From Caproicibacterium lactatifermentans (GTDB lineage: Bacteria; Bacillota; Clostridia; Oscillospirales; Acutalibacteraceae), in the NCBI RefSeq assembly GCF_013315815.1, contig NZ_CP046051.1, positions 682,001 to 746,000 on the forward strand: a stretch of 64,000 nucleotides of DNA, read 5' to 3'. How positions within the stretch are numbered: the stretch's first letter is position 1; every line of letters begins with the position of its first letter. The translations under genes were made by a program, and so were the position numbers. Below the pieces are notes generated by a model. It saw nothing but the letters and a program-made list of their open reading frames with translations, was not told where the DNA came from and did not search any database. Below are positions 41,875 through 50,579 of this stretch, one piece after another.

Positions 41875-43395
41875 ATGTACCGGATTCTGATTGCGGATGA
41901 CGAAAAGGATGAGCGGGAAGCAGTAAAATTTCTTTTGAAGAAATATAAATTCGAACTGGACATTGTGGAGTCCGAAAATGGCCATGACGCCCTACAAAAA
42001 GCAAAAAAACAAGGAACTGACATCTTGCTTACGGACGTACGAATGCCTTTTTTGTTGGGAACAGAACTTGCATCTCAAACGCGGGAATTGTATCCGAATG
42101 TACAAATTATATTTTTCAGTGGCTATAATGACTTTCCCTATGTTAAAAAAGCACTTACTTTGGGGGCTGTCGATTACATACTGAAACCCATTAACCCTGA
42201 GGAACTGAGAAAAGTGTTGGAAAAAGCAATTCAAAAACTGAATGCACGAAAGCAAATCATTATGCAGAAGCAATTTGCCGCTGCTTATCTGCAGAATCAT
42301 GTTTTGTCCCGGCTGCTGTACGGGGCCAAGGCAGAAATGCTTTGCAGTGAATATAGAGATATTGACCTCGCTTTTTTAGAAAAATTCAAACAGCTGCTTC
42401 TGCTTCAATTTGATAATCCTATTTTTGGAAGTATCCCTCAGGACCATTTCGAAAAATCCATTGCAGGCGTGCTGAGAGGATGGCCGCATCACTTCCTCAA
42501 TCTGAACACTTATCAAAGTGTTTTATTCCTGCAAGATACAGAAACAGATTCATCAGTTGCTGCAATGGCACAAATTCTTCAAAAACAAATTTCTGCGGAT
42601 GCGGGTGAGCCTTGTTACATTTCCATCAGCAGCCCACTAACAGGAGCAGATTCCATTGCAGCGGCATATGCACAGGCAGAAAAAGCACTGGATGACCGAT
42701 TCTTTTTTAGAAACTGCTATGTATATCCGATTCCTGATAAAATTTCAACCAGCTTGGAATCTTATGAGGATGATGATGCCTTGCTTCGTTCCGCCGCGGA
42801 TGCCATTCGGTTCAAGGACAGCTACAGTTTGCAGAAAAGCGTTAATATGCTTTTGACAAAGTATCAGCACAAACGCAACCAGTCGCACATCAATGTGAGC
42901 TATATCCTGTCTCAGCTGGCTACTATTTTATACAGTGCACTGCCTGCTGACAAAGAAGACCTGCAGGTAGTGATTGAGCGCCTGTATTTCTGTCAGTACT
43001 TTGAGGAAAGCAAAGCTCTTATATTGGACGTCACGAAAAGAGTTGTTGCAACTCTTGCCGCTGATACCGAATCCACAGGGCATACGATTCGTATGCTTAA
43101 GCAATTTATTCAAAATCATTATGGCGAGGAATTAAGCCTTTCCCGGCTTGCAAAACAGTTTTACCTATCCCCGCATTATTTAAGTGATTTGTTTATTAGT
43201 GAAACCGGCTGTGGAATTAATAAGTACATAAAAACCATGCGCATGGAAAAAGCGAAAGAACAATTATTAAATACAAATGAAAAAATCCAGGATATCTGCA
43301 AAAGCGTCGGCTACACAAACTTTTCGTACTTCTGCAGAAGTTTTCGGGAAACTTTCGGGCAAACGCCGGAATCCTACCGGCAGTCAGCACACTAG
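41875..43395 (+). CDS. Response regulator with AraC-type DNA-binding domain, YesN-like
   Basis: The 506-residue regulator has a REC domain at 1-120 (YRILIADDEKDEREAV, LLTDVRMP with phospho-acceptor Asp54, and LKPINPEE with Lys104). A ~270-residue middle region follows, then an AraC HTH pair at about 403-505 (LSRLAKQFYLSPHYLSDLFI, IQDICKSVGYTNFSYFCRSF). YesN-type proteins control polysaccharide and oligosaccharide uptake genes. It is co-directional with and 18 nt before its kinase, and divergent from the sugar transporter. Confidence 0.93.
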   Translation: MYRILIADDEKDEREAVKFLLKKYKFELDIVESENGHDALQKAKKQGTDILLTDVRMPFLLGTELASQTRELYPNVQIIFFSGYNDFPYVKKALTLGAVDYILKPINPEELRKVLEKAIQKLNARKQIIMQKQFAAAYLQNHVLSRLLYGAKAEMLCSEYRDIDLAFLEKFKQLLLLQFDNPIFGSIPQDHFEKSIAGVLRGWPHHFLNLNTYQSVLFLQDTETDSSVAAMAQILQKQISADAGEPCYISISSPLTGADSIAAAYAQAEKALDDRFFFRNCYVYPIPDKISTSLESYEDDDALLRSAADAIRFKDSYSLQKSVNMLLTKYQHKRNQSHINVSYILSQLATILYSALPADKEDLQVVIERLYFCQYFEESKALILDVTKRVVATLAADTESTGHTIRMLKQFIQNHYGEELSLSRLAKQFYLSPHYLSDLFISETGCGINKYIKTMRMEKAKEQLLNTNEKIQDICKSVGYTNFSYFCRSFRETFGQTPESYRQSAH

Positions 43396-43413
43396 GCCAA
43401 AAGGAGAATACCT

Positions 43414-45162
43414 ATGCGGCAGTTAAAGCAAGTTCTATTAAAATGGTATCGTAATATAAATTTTCGTCAAAAAATTTATATGGTATGTATTTTAGCCGGA
43501 CTGATTCCGGTTCTTGTACTTGGTGTCTTCTGCTACCTACAAATTGATAATCTACTGGTGAACCGTGAAAAACAGGCAGAGCAGGACACCCTCAAACAGG
43601 CCGCTATTGTTTTTCAAAACAAACTCGACACATACCGAAACACAGTTTCAAATGTTGCATGGAACAACAGTATCAGACAAGCAGTAACGCGCAATTACAC
43701 CAATAATTACGAAATGTATCTTGCCTATAGAGATGAAGTTGACCCGCCTTTAGCAGCCATATCTATGCTGAATGGCGACATCAGTTCTGAAACACTGTAT
43801 ATTTCCCGCAATTTATATCCGCATGGAAACACAGTCAAAACCCTGGAAGACGCCAAAAAAGAACCTTGGTATCAGACAGCGGTGCATGCCAGAAAACCAT
43901 CTTTTTATATCTCAAGGGAAAAAGAAGACATGGCTGTGTGCTGTCCGATTTTTTCCTCATCCTTAAAATCAGAGAATTATATTGCTTTTGACCTTAACTA
44001 TAAGGGGATTTTCTCACAGTTCAACACGTTATTTGACAATAATTTCGGTGTTTTACTGTTGGACAAGCACGGCACGATTCTGTATTCTTATCAAAACTTC
44101 AGAAATCAGATACCGGAGAAACAAATTCAAGCCTTTGCAAAAGACAAAAAGCTGCCGAAAAACTACAGCATGGGAAATGTTCTGACAGAGGAAGGCTGGA
44201 CTTTATTCTTATATCGCCCTATGAGTACCATATGGAAAAACATAGCACCCATTTTGCTGATGGTTGTGTTAGTAGTTCTTGGCTGCGCGTTCCTACTGAA
44301 CCTGCTCACACGAAATTTATCCTATGTAATTGTACGTCCATTGGAAACACTGACACGCAATATGAAGCTGATTGGGAGCAAGGGACTTTTTGTGGATTTA
44401 CCGCCGGACGAACCCTGCAATGATGAAATAGGCGTACTGGCCAAGCAGTTCCGCATAATGGTCCGAAAGCTGCAGCGGCTGGTCGATGAAATTTATAAAA
44501 CCAACATTGAAAAGCAAAAATATGAAATTAAGGCCCTGCAGGCTCAAATAAATCCGCACTTCTTTTATAACAGCCTCTCACTAATCAACAGCAAAGCACT
44601 TGTTTCAGGGCAGGAAGATATCAGCGAAATGGCACAGCTGCTTTCCACTTATTATCGTACTACACTAAATCGGGGGAATTCTGAAATATCTGTAGAGGAC
44701 GAATGGAAAAACACAGTTTCTTACATTAAAATACAAATAATGATGCATAGCCGGTCATTCCAGTTTGTTGAAACTTTGGATCCTTCTGTTTTAAATTATA
44801 AAATGCCAAATCTCATTTTGCAGCCTTTAGCGGAAAATGCCATTATTCATGGGATAGACCAGCGGACGATGCCCGGCCCCGGGTTGCTGGAAATTTCTTG
44901 TAAAGTAATAAATGACCAGATAGAATTTATAGTTAAGGATAATGGATGCGGAATTGCACCGGATAAGCTCAAAAATATTTTGACTGCTAAGAGCAATGGA
45001 TATGGCATAAAAAACATACAGCGCCGTATTCAGCTCTATTTTGGAAAAAGTTTCGGCCTGACATTTGCAAGCACTGAAAATAAAGGAACAACCGTAACAC
45101 TGCGAATCCCTGCACAAGAAACATTAACGAATATTTCTGGCTTTGAACAAATTTCACCTTGA
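43414..45162 (+). CDS. Sensor histidine kinase, YesM-like
   Basis: A 582-residue membrane kinase. The first helix is at about 19-40 (MVCILAGLIPVLVLGVFCYL), followed by an extracellular sensor of ~240 residues and a second helix (IAPILLMVVLVVLGCAFLLN). HAMP, then the LytS/YesM-type His_kinase box NPHFFYNSLSLINSKA (phospho-His near 382) come next. The ATPase domain has LILQPLAENAIIHGI and VKDNGCGIA. It likely senses an extracellular sugar and phosphorylates the adjacent regulator. Confidence 0.93.
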   Translation: MRQLKQVLLKWYRNINFRQKIYMVCILAGLIPVLVLGVFCYLQIDNLLVNREKQAEQDTLKQAAIVFQNKLDTYRNTVSNVAWNNSIRQAVTRNYTNNYEMYLAYRDEVDPPLAAISMLNGDISSETLYISRNLYPHGNTVKTLEDAKKEPWYQTAVHARKPSFYISREKEDMAVCCPIFSSSLKSENYIAFDLNYKGIFSQFNTLFDNNFGVLLLDKHGTILYSYQNFRNQIPEKQIQAFAKDKKLPKNYSMGNVLTEEGWTLFLYRPMSTIWKNIAPILLMVVLVVLGCAFLLNLLTRNLSYVIVRPLETLTRNMKLIGSKGLFVDLPPDEPCNDEIGVLAKQFRIMVRKLQRLVDEIYKTNIEKQKYEIKALQAQINPHFFYNSLSLINSKALVSGQEDISEMAQLLSTYYRTTLNRGNSEISVEDEWKNTVSYIKIQIMMHSRSFQFVETLDPSVLNYKMPNLILQPLAENAIIHGIDQRTMPGPGLLEISCKVINDQIEFIVKDNGCGIAPDKLKNILTAKSNGYGIKNIQRRIQLYFGKSFGLTFASTENKGTTVTLRIPAQETLTNISGFEQISP

Positions 45163-45276
45163 GAAGAATGCTGGATTGTTAAATGAAGTTTCGCATTCAA
45201 AACGGAAGTACATGATGAATGTACGGGCGCATACCGGAATTATAGTTGGAAATAAAGCTTTTCACGACTTGGCACT

Positions 45277-45462
45277 TTGGGAGGTAGTGCCTGGGGTGGA
45301 AGCTTTTTTCTATTCTCAAAAAAGAAAATTGTCCACTGGCATGTCTATCCTACGAGAGAAGCTGCCCGCCAAGCCATATTTGAATATATTGAGGTCTTTT
45401 ACAACCGCCGTCGAGTTCAAAAACGTTTGGGCTATCTTTCCCCAGTTCAATTTTTCTGTTGA
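45277..45462 (+). pseudogene. IS3-family transposase C-terminal relic
   Basis: The frame encodes KIVHWHVYPTREAARQAIFE and YIEVFYNRRRVQKRLGYLSP, the last ~45 residues typical of IS3-group OrfB proteins. No DDE residues or terminal repeats remain. The surrounding 45163-45557 sequence has no other recognisable gene. It is different from the two elements described earlier. Confidence 0.75.
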
Positions 45463-45557
45463 CGCCCCTTGTTTCCAGGGAACGGTCTTTGCGGCTGCCT
45501 GCTGGGGGCATTTTATTTGAAAAGTAGTCAAACTGTAGTCAAACCGCATTATGGGCA

Positions 45558-45606
45558 AAAAAGCCCGCATGGTCAAACCATAAAAATGGCTTAACCATGC
45601 GGGTTT
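45558..45606 (-). terminator. tRNA-Arg terminator
   Basis: CCCGCATGGT and ACCATGCGGG arms, with A-rich sequence on the left that becomes a T run on the minus strand, directly beyond the tRNA 3' end. Confidence 0.8.
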
Positions 45607-45611
45607 CGTTT

Positions 45612-45688
45612 TGGTGCGCCTGCCCGGATTCGAACCGGGGGCCTTTGGAGTCGGAGTCCAACGCTCTATCCAGCTGAGCTACAAGCGC
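45612..45688 (-). tRNA. tRNA-Arg(CCG)
   Basis: A 77-nt tRNA with acceptor GCGCTTG/CAGGCGC, D arm GCTCAGCTGGATAGAGC, anticodon CCG in CTCCGAC, T arm GGTTCGAATCC and encoded CCA. Confidence 0.96.
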
Positions 45689-45771
45689 ATAAAAAAGTTT
45701 TCAACAGAGGAATGAAACCTCTGCCAGAACAGCTTTTTTATTATAGCACAAGTTTTAAGCAGTGACAAGTC

Positions 45772-46188
45772 TTAAATTAAGTCGATTGTGTCACAGTGCA
45801 GTACAGCGGCAATTTTTCCAAGAGCCGCTGTGCTCGGCTCCACTTCGTGGTGCTCCATTCTGTAAATATCGTATTGGGTCAGCCCCACCTGGTCCGCCAG
45901 CTGCAGGCGTGTCAGGCCGGCGGCTTTGCGCCGCTGCTCCATTTTTCGCTCCTGCTCCAGCAGGAAAGCAAGCTTGTTTGCGTTGTCCACCAGAAGCGGT
46001 GCACCGTTATGCATCTGCAGGTAGCAGGTGCTGCCGTTGGGTGCGGAAAACTGGCCTTCCTGCAGCGTGTAGCCCTTCGGCAGGGTGTAGTCACGGCCGC
46101 CATCGTCAGCGCCGCTTGGTTCGGGAGTCAGAGAGCACACCGGTTCGTTCTGTCCCTGTGTATCGTAAATATAAATTCTGGCAGTCAT
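45772..46188 (-). CDS. XRE-family transcriptional regulator
   Basis: A 138-residue protein. The N-terminal ~80 residues (ARIYIYDTQGQNEPVCSLTP, YTLQEGQFSAPNGSTCYLQM) are of unknown fold. The C-terminal ~55 residues are a Cro/CI-type helix-turn-helix (KAAGLTRLQLADQVGLTQYD, IYRMEHHEVEPSTAALGKIA). The start is ATG 46188 behind AAGGAG. It is divergent from a TrpXYZ-like ABC operon whose promoter contains a palindrome, so it is a candidate repressor of that operon. Confidence 0.85.
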   Translation of the reverse strand: MTARIYIYDTQGQNEPVCSLTPEPSGADDGGRDYTLPKGYTLQEGQFSAPNGSTCYLQMHNGAPLLVDNANKLAFLLEQERKMEQRRKAAGLTRLQLADQVGLTQYDIYRMEHHEVEPSTAALGKIAAVLHCDTIDLI

Positions 46189-46276
46189 AAGCAAGGCACT
46201 CCTTATTTTTACGGTATTTTCGGTAATTCTGTTTCTATTATATCGGTATTCCGGCAAAAAAGCAAAGTACCTATGC

Positions 46277-46305
46277 TTGACATTCTGTGGAATGTTGTGT
46301 AATAT
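46277..46305 (+). promoter_or_regulatory. Consensus promoter with internal palindrome, ABC operon
   Basis: TTGACA (46277-46282) and TAATAT (46300-46305) are exactly 17 nt apart. ACATTC-TGTG-GAATGT (46280-46295) is a perfect palindrome starting inside the -35 and filling most of the spacer. It lies 70 nt before the operon's first ATG and ~90 nt from the divergent XRE gene. Confidence 0.75.
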
Positions 46306-46374
46306 GTAAATGACTTTATGCCATTGAAACGTTAAAGCGCCTGAAAACGCGGCCAGCAGAAAACTGGAGGTATC

Positions 46375-47400
46375 ATGATGAAAAAGAGAAGAAAAGTTCT
46401 TGCGGCCATTTTGGCGGCCGCAGTGCTGACAGGCATGACAGCCTGCGGTGGAAGCAGCTCCGCATCCGGCAGCACGGCAGCATCTGGCAGCACCGCAAAA
46501 CAGTATACCATTGGTGTGGCACAGTACATGACCCATCCGGCGATGGACGCTTCCCTGAAAGGCTTTAAAGAGGGCATGGAGGCTGCTGGTTTTAAAGAGG
46601 GCAGCAACGTTATATATGATGTACAGAACGCACAGGGGGACCAGCCCAACTGCGTTACCGTGGCAAATACCCTGTCCAGCAAGAAACCGGACCTTATCCT
46701 CGCCATCGCAACACCGATTGCACAGGCTGTCGCTAAGGCTGTTACAGATACACCGGTTGTTGTCACTGCTGTTACGAACCCAGCAGAGGCCAAATTGGTG
46801 GACAGCAACGAAAAGCCCGGCGGCAATATCACCGGTACCAGCGATAAAACGCCGGTTAATGAGCAGATTAAACTGATGAAGCAGGTTGTTCCGAAGGTGC
46901 AGACCGTCGGCATTATGTACTGCTCCAGTGAAACCAACTCCAAGCTGCAGGCGGATTGGGCAGAAGCCGCCTGTAAGGCAAATGGTCTGCAGTATAAGGA
47001 ATTCACTGTTTCTGCGGCGAATGAAATCCAGCAGGTGGCACAGTCCATGGCTGGCAAGGTGCAGGCGGTGTATATTCCGACTGATAATATGCTGGCTTCC
47101 GGTATGAAAGTGGTCACCGGCGTAACAACACAGGCTAAGCTGCCGGTCTTCGTTGGAGAAAGCGGCATGGTTTCCAACGGCGGCCTGATGACGATTGGCA
47201 TTAACTATGAAGCGCTGGGCAAGCAGACCGGTGCCATGGCGGCCAAAATCCTGAAAGGCGAAAGCAAGCCGGCGGATATGCCGATTGAATACCTGAAAAA
47301 CTATGATATTTCTTATAATTCCGCTGTTGCAAAACAGCTGAATATTACTCTGCCGGACAGCGTGATGAAAACCGGCAAGGACGTAAGCAGCGCTGCATAA
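46375..47400 (+). CDS. ABC transporter substrate-binding lipoprotein, TrpX-like (PF04392 type)
   Basis: The 341-residue lipoprotein has a signal peptide (RRKVLAAILAAAVLTGM) and lipobox MTAC near residue 23, then a Ser/Ala/Gly linker. The core has YTIGVAQYMTHPAMDASLKG, PVVVTAVTNPAEAKLVD and MYCSSETNSKLQADWAEAAC. PF04392 proteins paired with a YufP-like permease and an ATPase form the tryptophan/tyrosine TrpXYZ systems or related importers; the substrate is inferred only. It is first in a three-gene operon. Confidence 0.9.
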   Translation: MMKKRRKVLAAILAAAVLTGMTACGGSSSASGSTAASGSTAKQYTIGVAQYMTHPAMDASLKGFKEGMEAAGFKEGSNVIYDVQNAQGDQPNCVTVANTLSSKKPDLILAIATPIAQAVAKAVTDTPVVVTAVTNPAEAKLVDSNEKPGGNITGTSDKTPVNEQIKLMKQVVPKVQTVGIMYCSSETNSKLQADWAEAACKANGLQYKEFTVSAANEIQQVAQSMAGKVQAVYIPTDNMLASGMKVVTGVTTQAKLPVFVGESGMVSNGGLMTIGINYEALGKQTGAMAAKILKGESKPADMPIEYLKNYDISYNSAVAKQLNITLPDSVMKTGKDVSSAA

Positions 47401-47493
47401 CTTAGAAAGTCACATAGGGGTGCCCCGCGGCTGCGGCTGCGGGGTATTTCCATTGCCATACAGGAATTTTTACAAAATGAGGAGACCAGTTTT

Positions 47494-48480
47494 ATGGATA
47501 TTGCAAATTTCTTCGGTGCACTGCACGGCGCAGTGGCGCAGGGCGTCATATGGAGCATTATGACGCTGGGCGTATACATTACCTTCCGAATTCTGGATTT
47601 TCCGGATATGACCGTTGACGGCAGCTTCGCCACAGGCGGTTCCGTGGCGGCCATGCTGGTCGGGCTGCATGGTGTCAACCCATTTGTGGCACTGCTGGCG
47701 GCGATGGGTGCCGGTATGCTGTGCGGCTTTATTACAGGCTTTTTAACAACAAAAATGAAAATACCGGGCATTCTTGCCGGTATCCTGACAATGACAGCGT
47801 TGTATTCCATCAATATCCGCGTTATGGGCGGTGCCATGGTTCCGCTGAACGGTGTAGATACGGTGGATACCATTGTGCGGCACTGGATTCCCAGCCTAAG
47901 CCCCAAAAACTGCCAGCTGCTTCTGGGCGGCATTCTGGCGGCAGCCATTATTGTGCTTCTGTACTGGTTCTTCGGTACGGAGCTGGGCAGTTCCATCCGT
48001 GCAACGGGCAACAACCCCTACATGGTGCGCTCTCTGGGTGTTAACACTGACAGTATGACGATGATTGCGCTGGTTATCAGCAACGGACTGGTGGCGCTTT
48101 CCGGCGGCCTGTTCGCACAGGTACAGGGTTCCGCTTCTGTGGATATGGGCGTTGGCACCATCGTTATCGGCTTGGCGTCCGTCATTATCGGCGAAGTGGT
48201 GCTGGGGCGCCGCGTCAGTTTTATGCTGCGGCTGATCTGTATGGTGCTGGGCTCGATTATTTACCGTGCGGTGATTGCCATTGTTCTGTTCTTTGGTCTG
48301 CGCAGCACGGACATGAAGCTGATTACCGCTATCATTGTAGCAGTGGCACTGTTTGTGCCGAAAGTGAAAAAGGACGTTACCCGCTGGAATGCTATCCGCA
48401 GGGAAAAGCAGGAACCGGTACCCGTGCCGGACGGCACAGACGGCCTGTACAAAGCGAACAAACCGGACGAAAGGGAGTGA
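47494..48480 (+). CDS. ABC transporter permease, TrpY-like
   Basis: A 328-residue membrane protein with about nine helices. FRILDFPDMTVDGSFATGGS and GFITGFLTTKMKIPGILAGI resemble branched-chain-type (LivH/YufP) permeases that go with PF04392 binding proteins. GTELGSSIRATGNNPYMVRS is a conserved cytoplasmic loop. GAGGAG precedes the ATG. It is followed by the ATPase gene after 4 nt. Confidence 0.9.
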   Translation: MDIANFFGALHGAVAQGVIWSIMTLGVYITFRILDFPDMTVDGSFATGGSVAAMLVGLHGVNPFVALLAAMGAGMLCGFITGFLTTKMKIPGILAGILTMTALYSINIRVMGGAMVPLNGVDTVDTIVRHWIPSLSPKNCQLLLGGILAAAIIVLLYWFFGTELGSSIRATGNNPYMVRSLGVNTDSMTMIALVISNGLVALSGGLFAQVQGSASVDMGVGTIVIGLASVIIGEVVLGRRVSFMLRLICMVLGSIIYRAVIAIVLFFGLRSTDMKLITAIIVAVALFVPKVKKDVTRWNAIRREKQEPVPVPDGTDGLYKANKPDERE

Positions 48481-48484
48481 GAAG

Positions 48485-49279
48485 ATGCTGCAGCTGACAA
48501 ATGTATGCAAGACATTTAACAAAGGGACTGTCAATGAAAAGCGTGCGCTTACAAATATTACCCTGCACCTGCAGCCCGGCGATTTTGTGACCATTATTGG
48601 CGGCAACGGCGCTGGAAAAAGTACGCTGCTGAACTTAATTGCAGGTGCTTTCCCATGCGACAGCGGCAGCATCGTGCTGGACAGCGTCGATGTTACCCGC
48701 CTGCCGGAGCACAAGCGTGCAAAGTATTTGGGGCGCGTGTTCCAGGACCCTATGCGCGGTACAGCCGGAGATATGAATATTGAAGAGAATTTGGCAATGG
48801 CCTACCGCCGTGGAAAATCCCGCACCCTGCGCTGGGGCATTACCAGTGAAGAACGCACTTTGTATAAAGAAAGACTGAAAGTTTTGGACCTCGGACTAGA
48901 GAATCGCCTAACCAGTAAAGTTGGACTGCTTTCCGGCGGCCAGCGGCAGGCACTGACACTGTTGATGGCAACACTGCAGAAGCCGCAGCTGCTGCTATTG
49001 GATGAACACACTGCGGCACTGGACCCGAAAACGGCGGATACGGTGTTGCAGCAGACCAAAAAAATTGTAGAAGAACAGAATTTAACAGCGATGATGGTGA
49101 CGCACAATATGCGGCAGGCCATTGAACTGGGAAACCGTATCATCATGATGGGCAGCGGACATATTCTGTTCGATATTGGCGGGGAAGAGAAAAAGCATCT
49201 GAAAGTGGATGACCTTCTTAAACGCTTTCAGACAGCAGAAGGCCATGAGCTGGACAACGACCGCATGCTGCTTTCCTGA
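48485..49279 (+). CDS. ABC transporter ATP-binding protein, TrpZ-like
   Basis: The 264-residue ATPase has Walker A IIGGNGAGKSTLLNLIAG, Q-loop FQDPMRGTAGDM, signature LSGGQRQALTL, Walker B LLLLDEHTAALDP and H-loop VTHNM. ATG 48485 follows AGGGAGTGAGA; an in-frame extension into the permease gene lacks a site. It completes the binding protein-permease-ATPase operon. Confidence 0.93.
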   Translation: MLQLTNVCKTFNKGTVNEKRALTNITLHLQPGDFVTIIGGNGAGKSTLLNLIAGAFPCDSGSIVLDSVDVTRLPEHKRAKYLGRVFQDPMRGTAGDMNIEENLAMAYRRGKSRTLRWGITSEERTLYKERLKVLDLGLENRLTSKVGLLSGGQRQALTLLMATLQKPQLLLLDEHTAALDPKTADTVLQQTKKIVEEQNLTAMMVTHNMRQAIELGNRIIMMGSGHILFDIGGEEKKHLKVDDLLKRFQTAEGHELDNDRMLLS

Positions 49280-49302
49280 TTTTTCTTTCTTGTCTTGTAT
49301 AG

Positions 49303-49347
49303 AAAAGGCCGCTGTGACGAGGGAAAAAGTCACAGCGGCCTTTTTTT
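49303..49347 (+). terminator. ABC operon terminator
   Basis: AAAAGGCCGCTGTGAC and GTCACAGCGGCCTTTTTTT arms with a 10-nt loop. Confidence 0.9.
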
Positions 49348-49624
49348 CTGCGCTGACATCACACATATCATGGGCAGAAAGAAAGTTCCTTTTGGAAATG
49401 ACTGTGCTGCAGAAGATGCAAAACGAAGCAGACAGTAAAAATGCATTTGTCACCGCCTAACCGGCCGCTGCTACGACCCGGAACTGCCACCGTCCGCACA
49501 TCGCGTCTTTTAATTCCTATAAGACAATTAAGTAAAAGGTACGAAAGGGGAAATGCTATGAGAGGGGAATTTCCACCAAAATGGCGGTGCGATGCAGACT
49601 GTTTGACCTCGGCGATGCGGCCGG

Positions 49625-49804
49625 CTGACGCGGATAACAACCAATGACAACCTCCATGCCATGTGCTTTTATCAAAAGCGCGGCTTTGACATGGTGCAGA
49701 TTTTCCGCAATGCCGTGCAGGCATCATGCCGGTTAAAGCCGTCTATTCCACTGACCGGCGACTTTGATATTCCCATTCGTCACGAAATTGAAAAGGTCCT
49801 GTAA
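49625..49804 (+). pseudogene. GNAT acetyltransferase C-terminal relic
   Basis: The frame reads LTRITTNDNLHAMCFYQKRG, FDMVQIFRNAVQASCRLKPS and IPLTGDFDIPIRHEIEKVL before TAA. This is the end of a GNAT-family N-acetyltransferase, with TTNDN..A..FYQ.RGF typical of the acetyl-CoA-binding half. The N-terminal half is missing. Bases 49348-49624 contain a ribosome-site-like GAAAGGGG and ATG (49558) whose frame does not join it, so a deletion is likely. Confidence 0.7.
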
Positions 49805-49814
49805 GAGAGGAGAA

Positions 49815-50378
49815 ATGCCATTGCGGTACAAAAAGGAAATTACTTTAAAAGACGGACAGGACTGCCTTCTGCGCAGCGCTGTTGCAGAAGATGCACAGGA
49901 GATTTTAGAGCATCAGCGTATTACTTCCGCAGAAACAGACTTTATGGCGCGTTATCCGGACGAGATATGCGATACACCGGAAAAGGAAGCATACCTTCTG
50001 CAAGCCGTGGAGGCAGACCCGCACAGCATTATGCTGTCTGCTTTTGTCAGCGGAAATCTGGCGGGCAGTGCGAGTGTTTTTACGGATAAAGTGCATTCCC
50101 GCTGTGGTCACCGCGGTGATTTCGGCATTTCCGTAAAACAGAAATACTGGAATGAGGGCATTGGCTCCGCGCTGCTGCAGGCGTGTTTGGAGGCAGCCCA
50201 GAGAGCCGGACTGGAACAGGTGGAGCTGGGTGTGGTGGATACTAACCTGCGCGCTTTTCACCTGTACCGCAGGTTTGGGTTCCAAATTTATGGGATGCTG
50301 CCCAATGCATTTCGCTATCGGGACGGCAGCTATGCCGGTGAATATGAGATGGTATGCAAATTTTCCGAACAGAAATAA
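49815..50378 (+). CDS. GNAT-family N-acetyltransferase
   Basis: A 187-residue acetyltransferase. It has DGQDCLLRSAVAEDAQEILE, FGISVKQKYWNEGIGSALLQ (pyrophosphate loop variant of motif A), ACLEAAQRAGLEQVELGVVD and NLRAFHLYRRFGFQIYGMLP. The acceptor substrate is unknown. ATG 49815 has AGAGAGGAG 3 nt upstream; an earlier in-frame TTG is inside the relic. It begins 10 nt after the relic's stop. Confidence 0.88.
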   Translation: MPLRYKKEITLKDGQDCLLRSAVAEDAQEILEHQRITSAETDFMARYPDEICDTPEKEAYLLQAVEADPHSIMLSAFVSGNLAGSASVFTDKVHSRCGHRGDFGISVKQKYWNEGIGSALLQACLEAAQRAGLEQVELGVVDTNLRAFHLYRRFGFQIYGMLPNAFRYRDGSYAGEYEMVCKFSEQK

Positions 50379-50493
50379 AATAACAAGGGAACGCTGGTGC
50401 GTTTTGTGTTCCGCAGAATGTTCGCGCCGCAGCAAAATGCAGCGGCATAAAAAGGCAAAAATCGTTTTTGACGAAGTATTCACAATTTGTTTA

Positions 50494-50522
50494 TTGAAAT
50501 TTTCCAGCGAATGGTTTACAAT
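50494..50522 (+). promoter_or_regulatory. htpG promoter
   Basis: TTGAAA (50494-50499) and TACAAT (50517-50522) with 17-nt spacing, directly before the CIRCE operator. Confidence 0.75.
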
Positions 50523-50526
50523 GGAT

Positions 50527-50553
50527 TTAGCACTTGACGAAGCAGAGTGCTAA
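50527..50553 (+). promoter_or_regulatory. CIRCE heat-shock operator upstream of htpG
   Basis: TTAGCACTT - 9 nt - GAGTGCTAA matches the HrcA-binding CIRCE consensus (TTAGCACTC-N9-GAGTGCTAA) with one mismatch. It begins 4 nt after the -10 hexamer, the usual position for repression by HrcA. Confidence 0.9.
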
Positions 50554-50579
50554 AAACAAGAATCAGAGGCGGTATTGCA

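Noticed and set aside
45143-45520. 125-codon frame after the histidine kinase gene
   Set aside because: The reading frame with clear similarity (IS3 OrfB C-terminus) is a different one covering 45277-45462; this one has no support.
46306-46374. T-box before the TrpXYZ-like operon
   Set aside because: The leader from the predicted promoter to the ATG is only about 60 nt, too short for a T-box.
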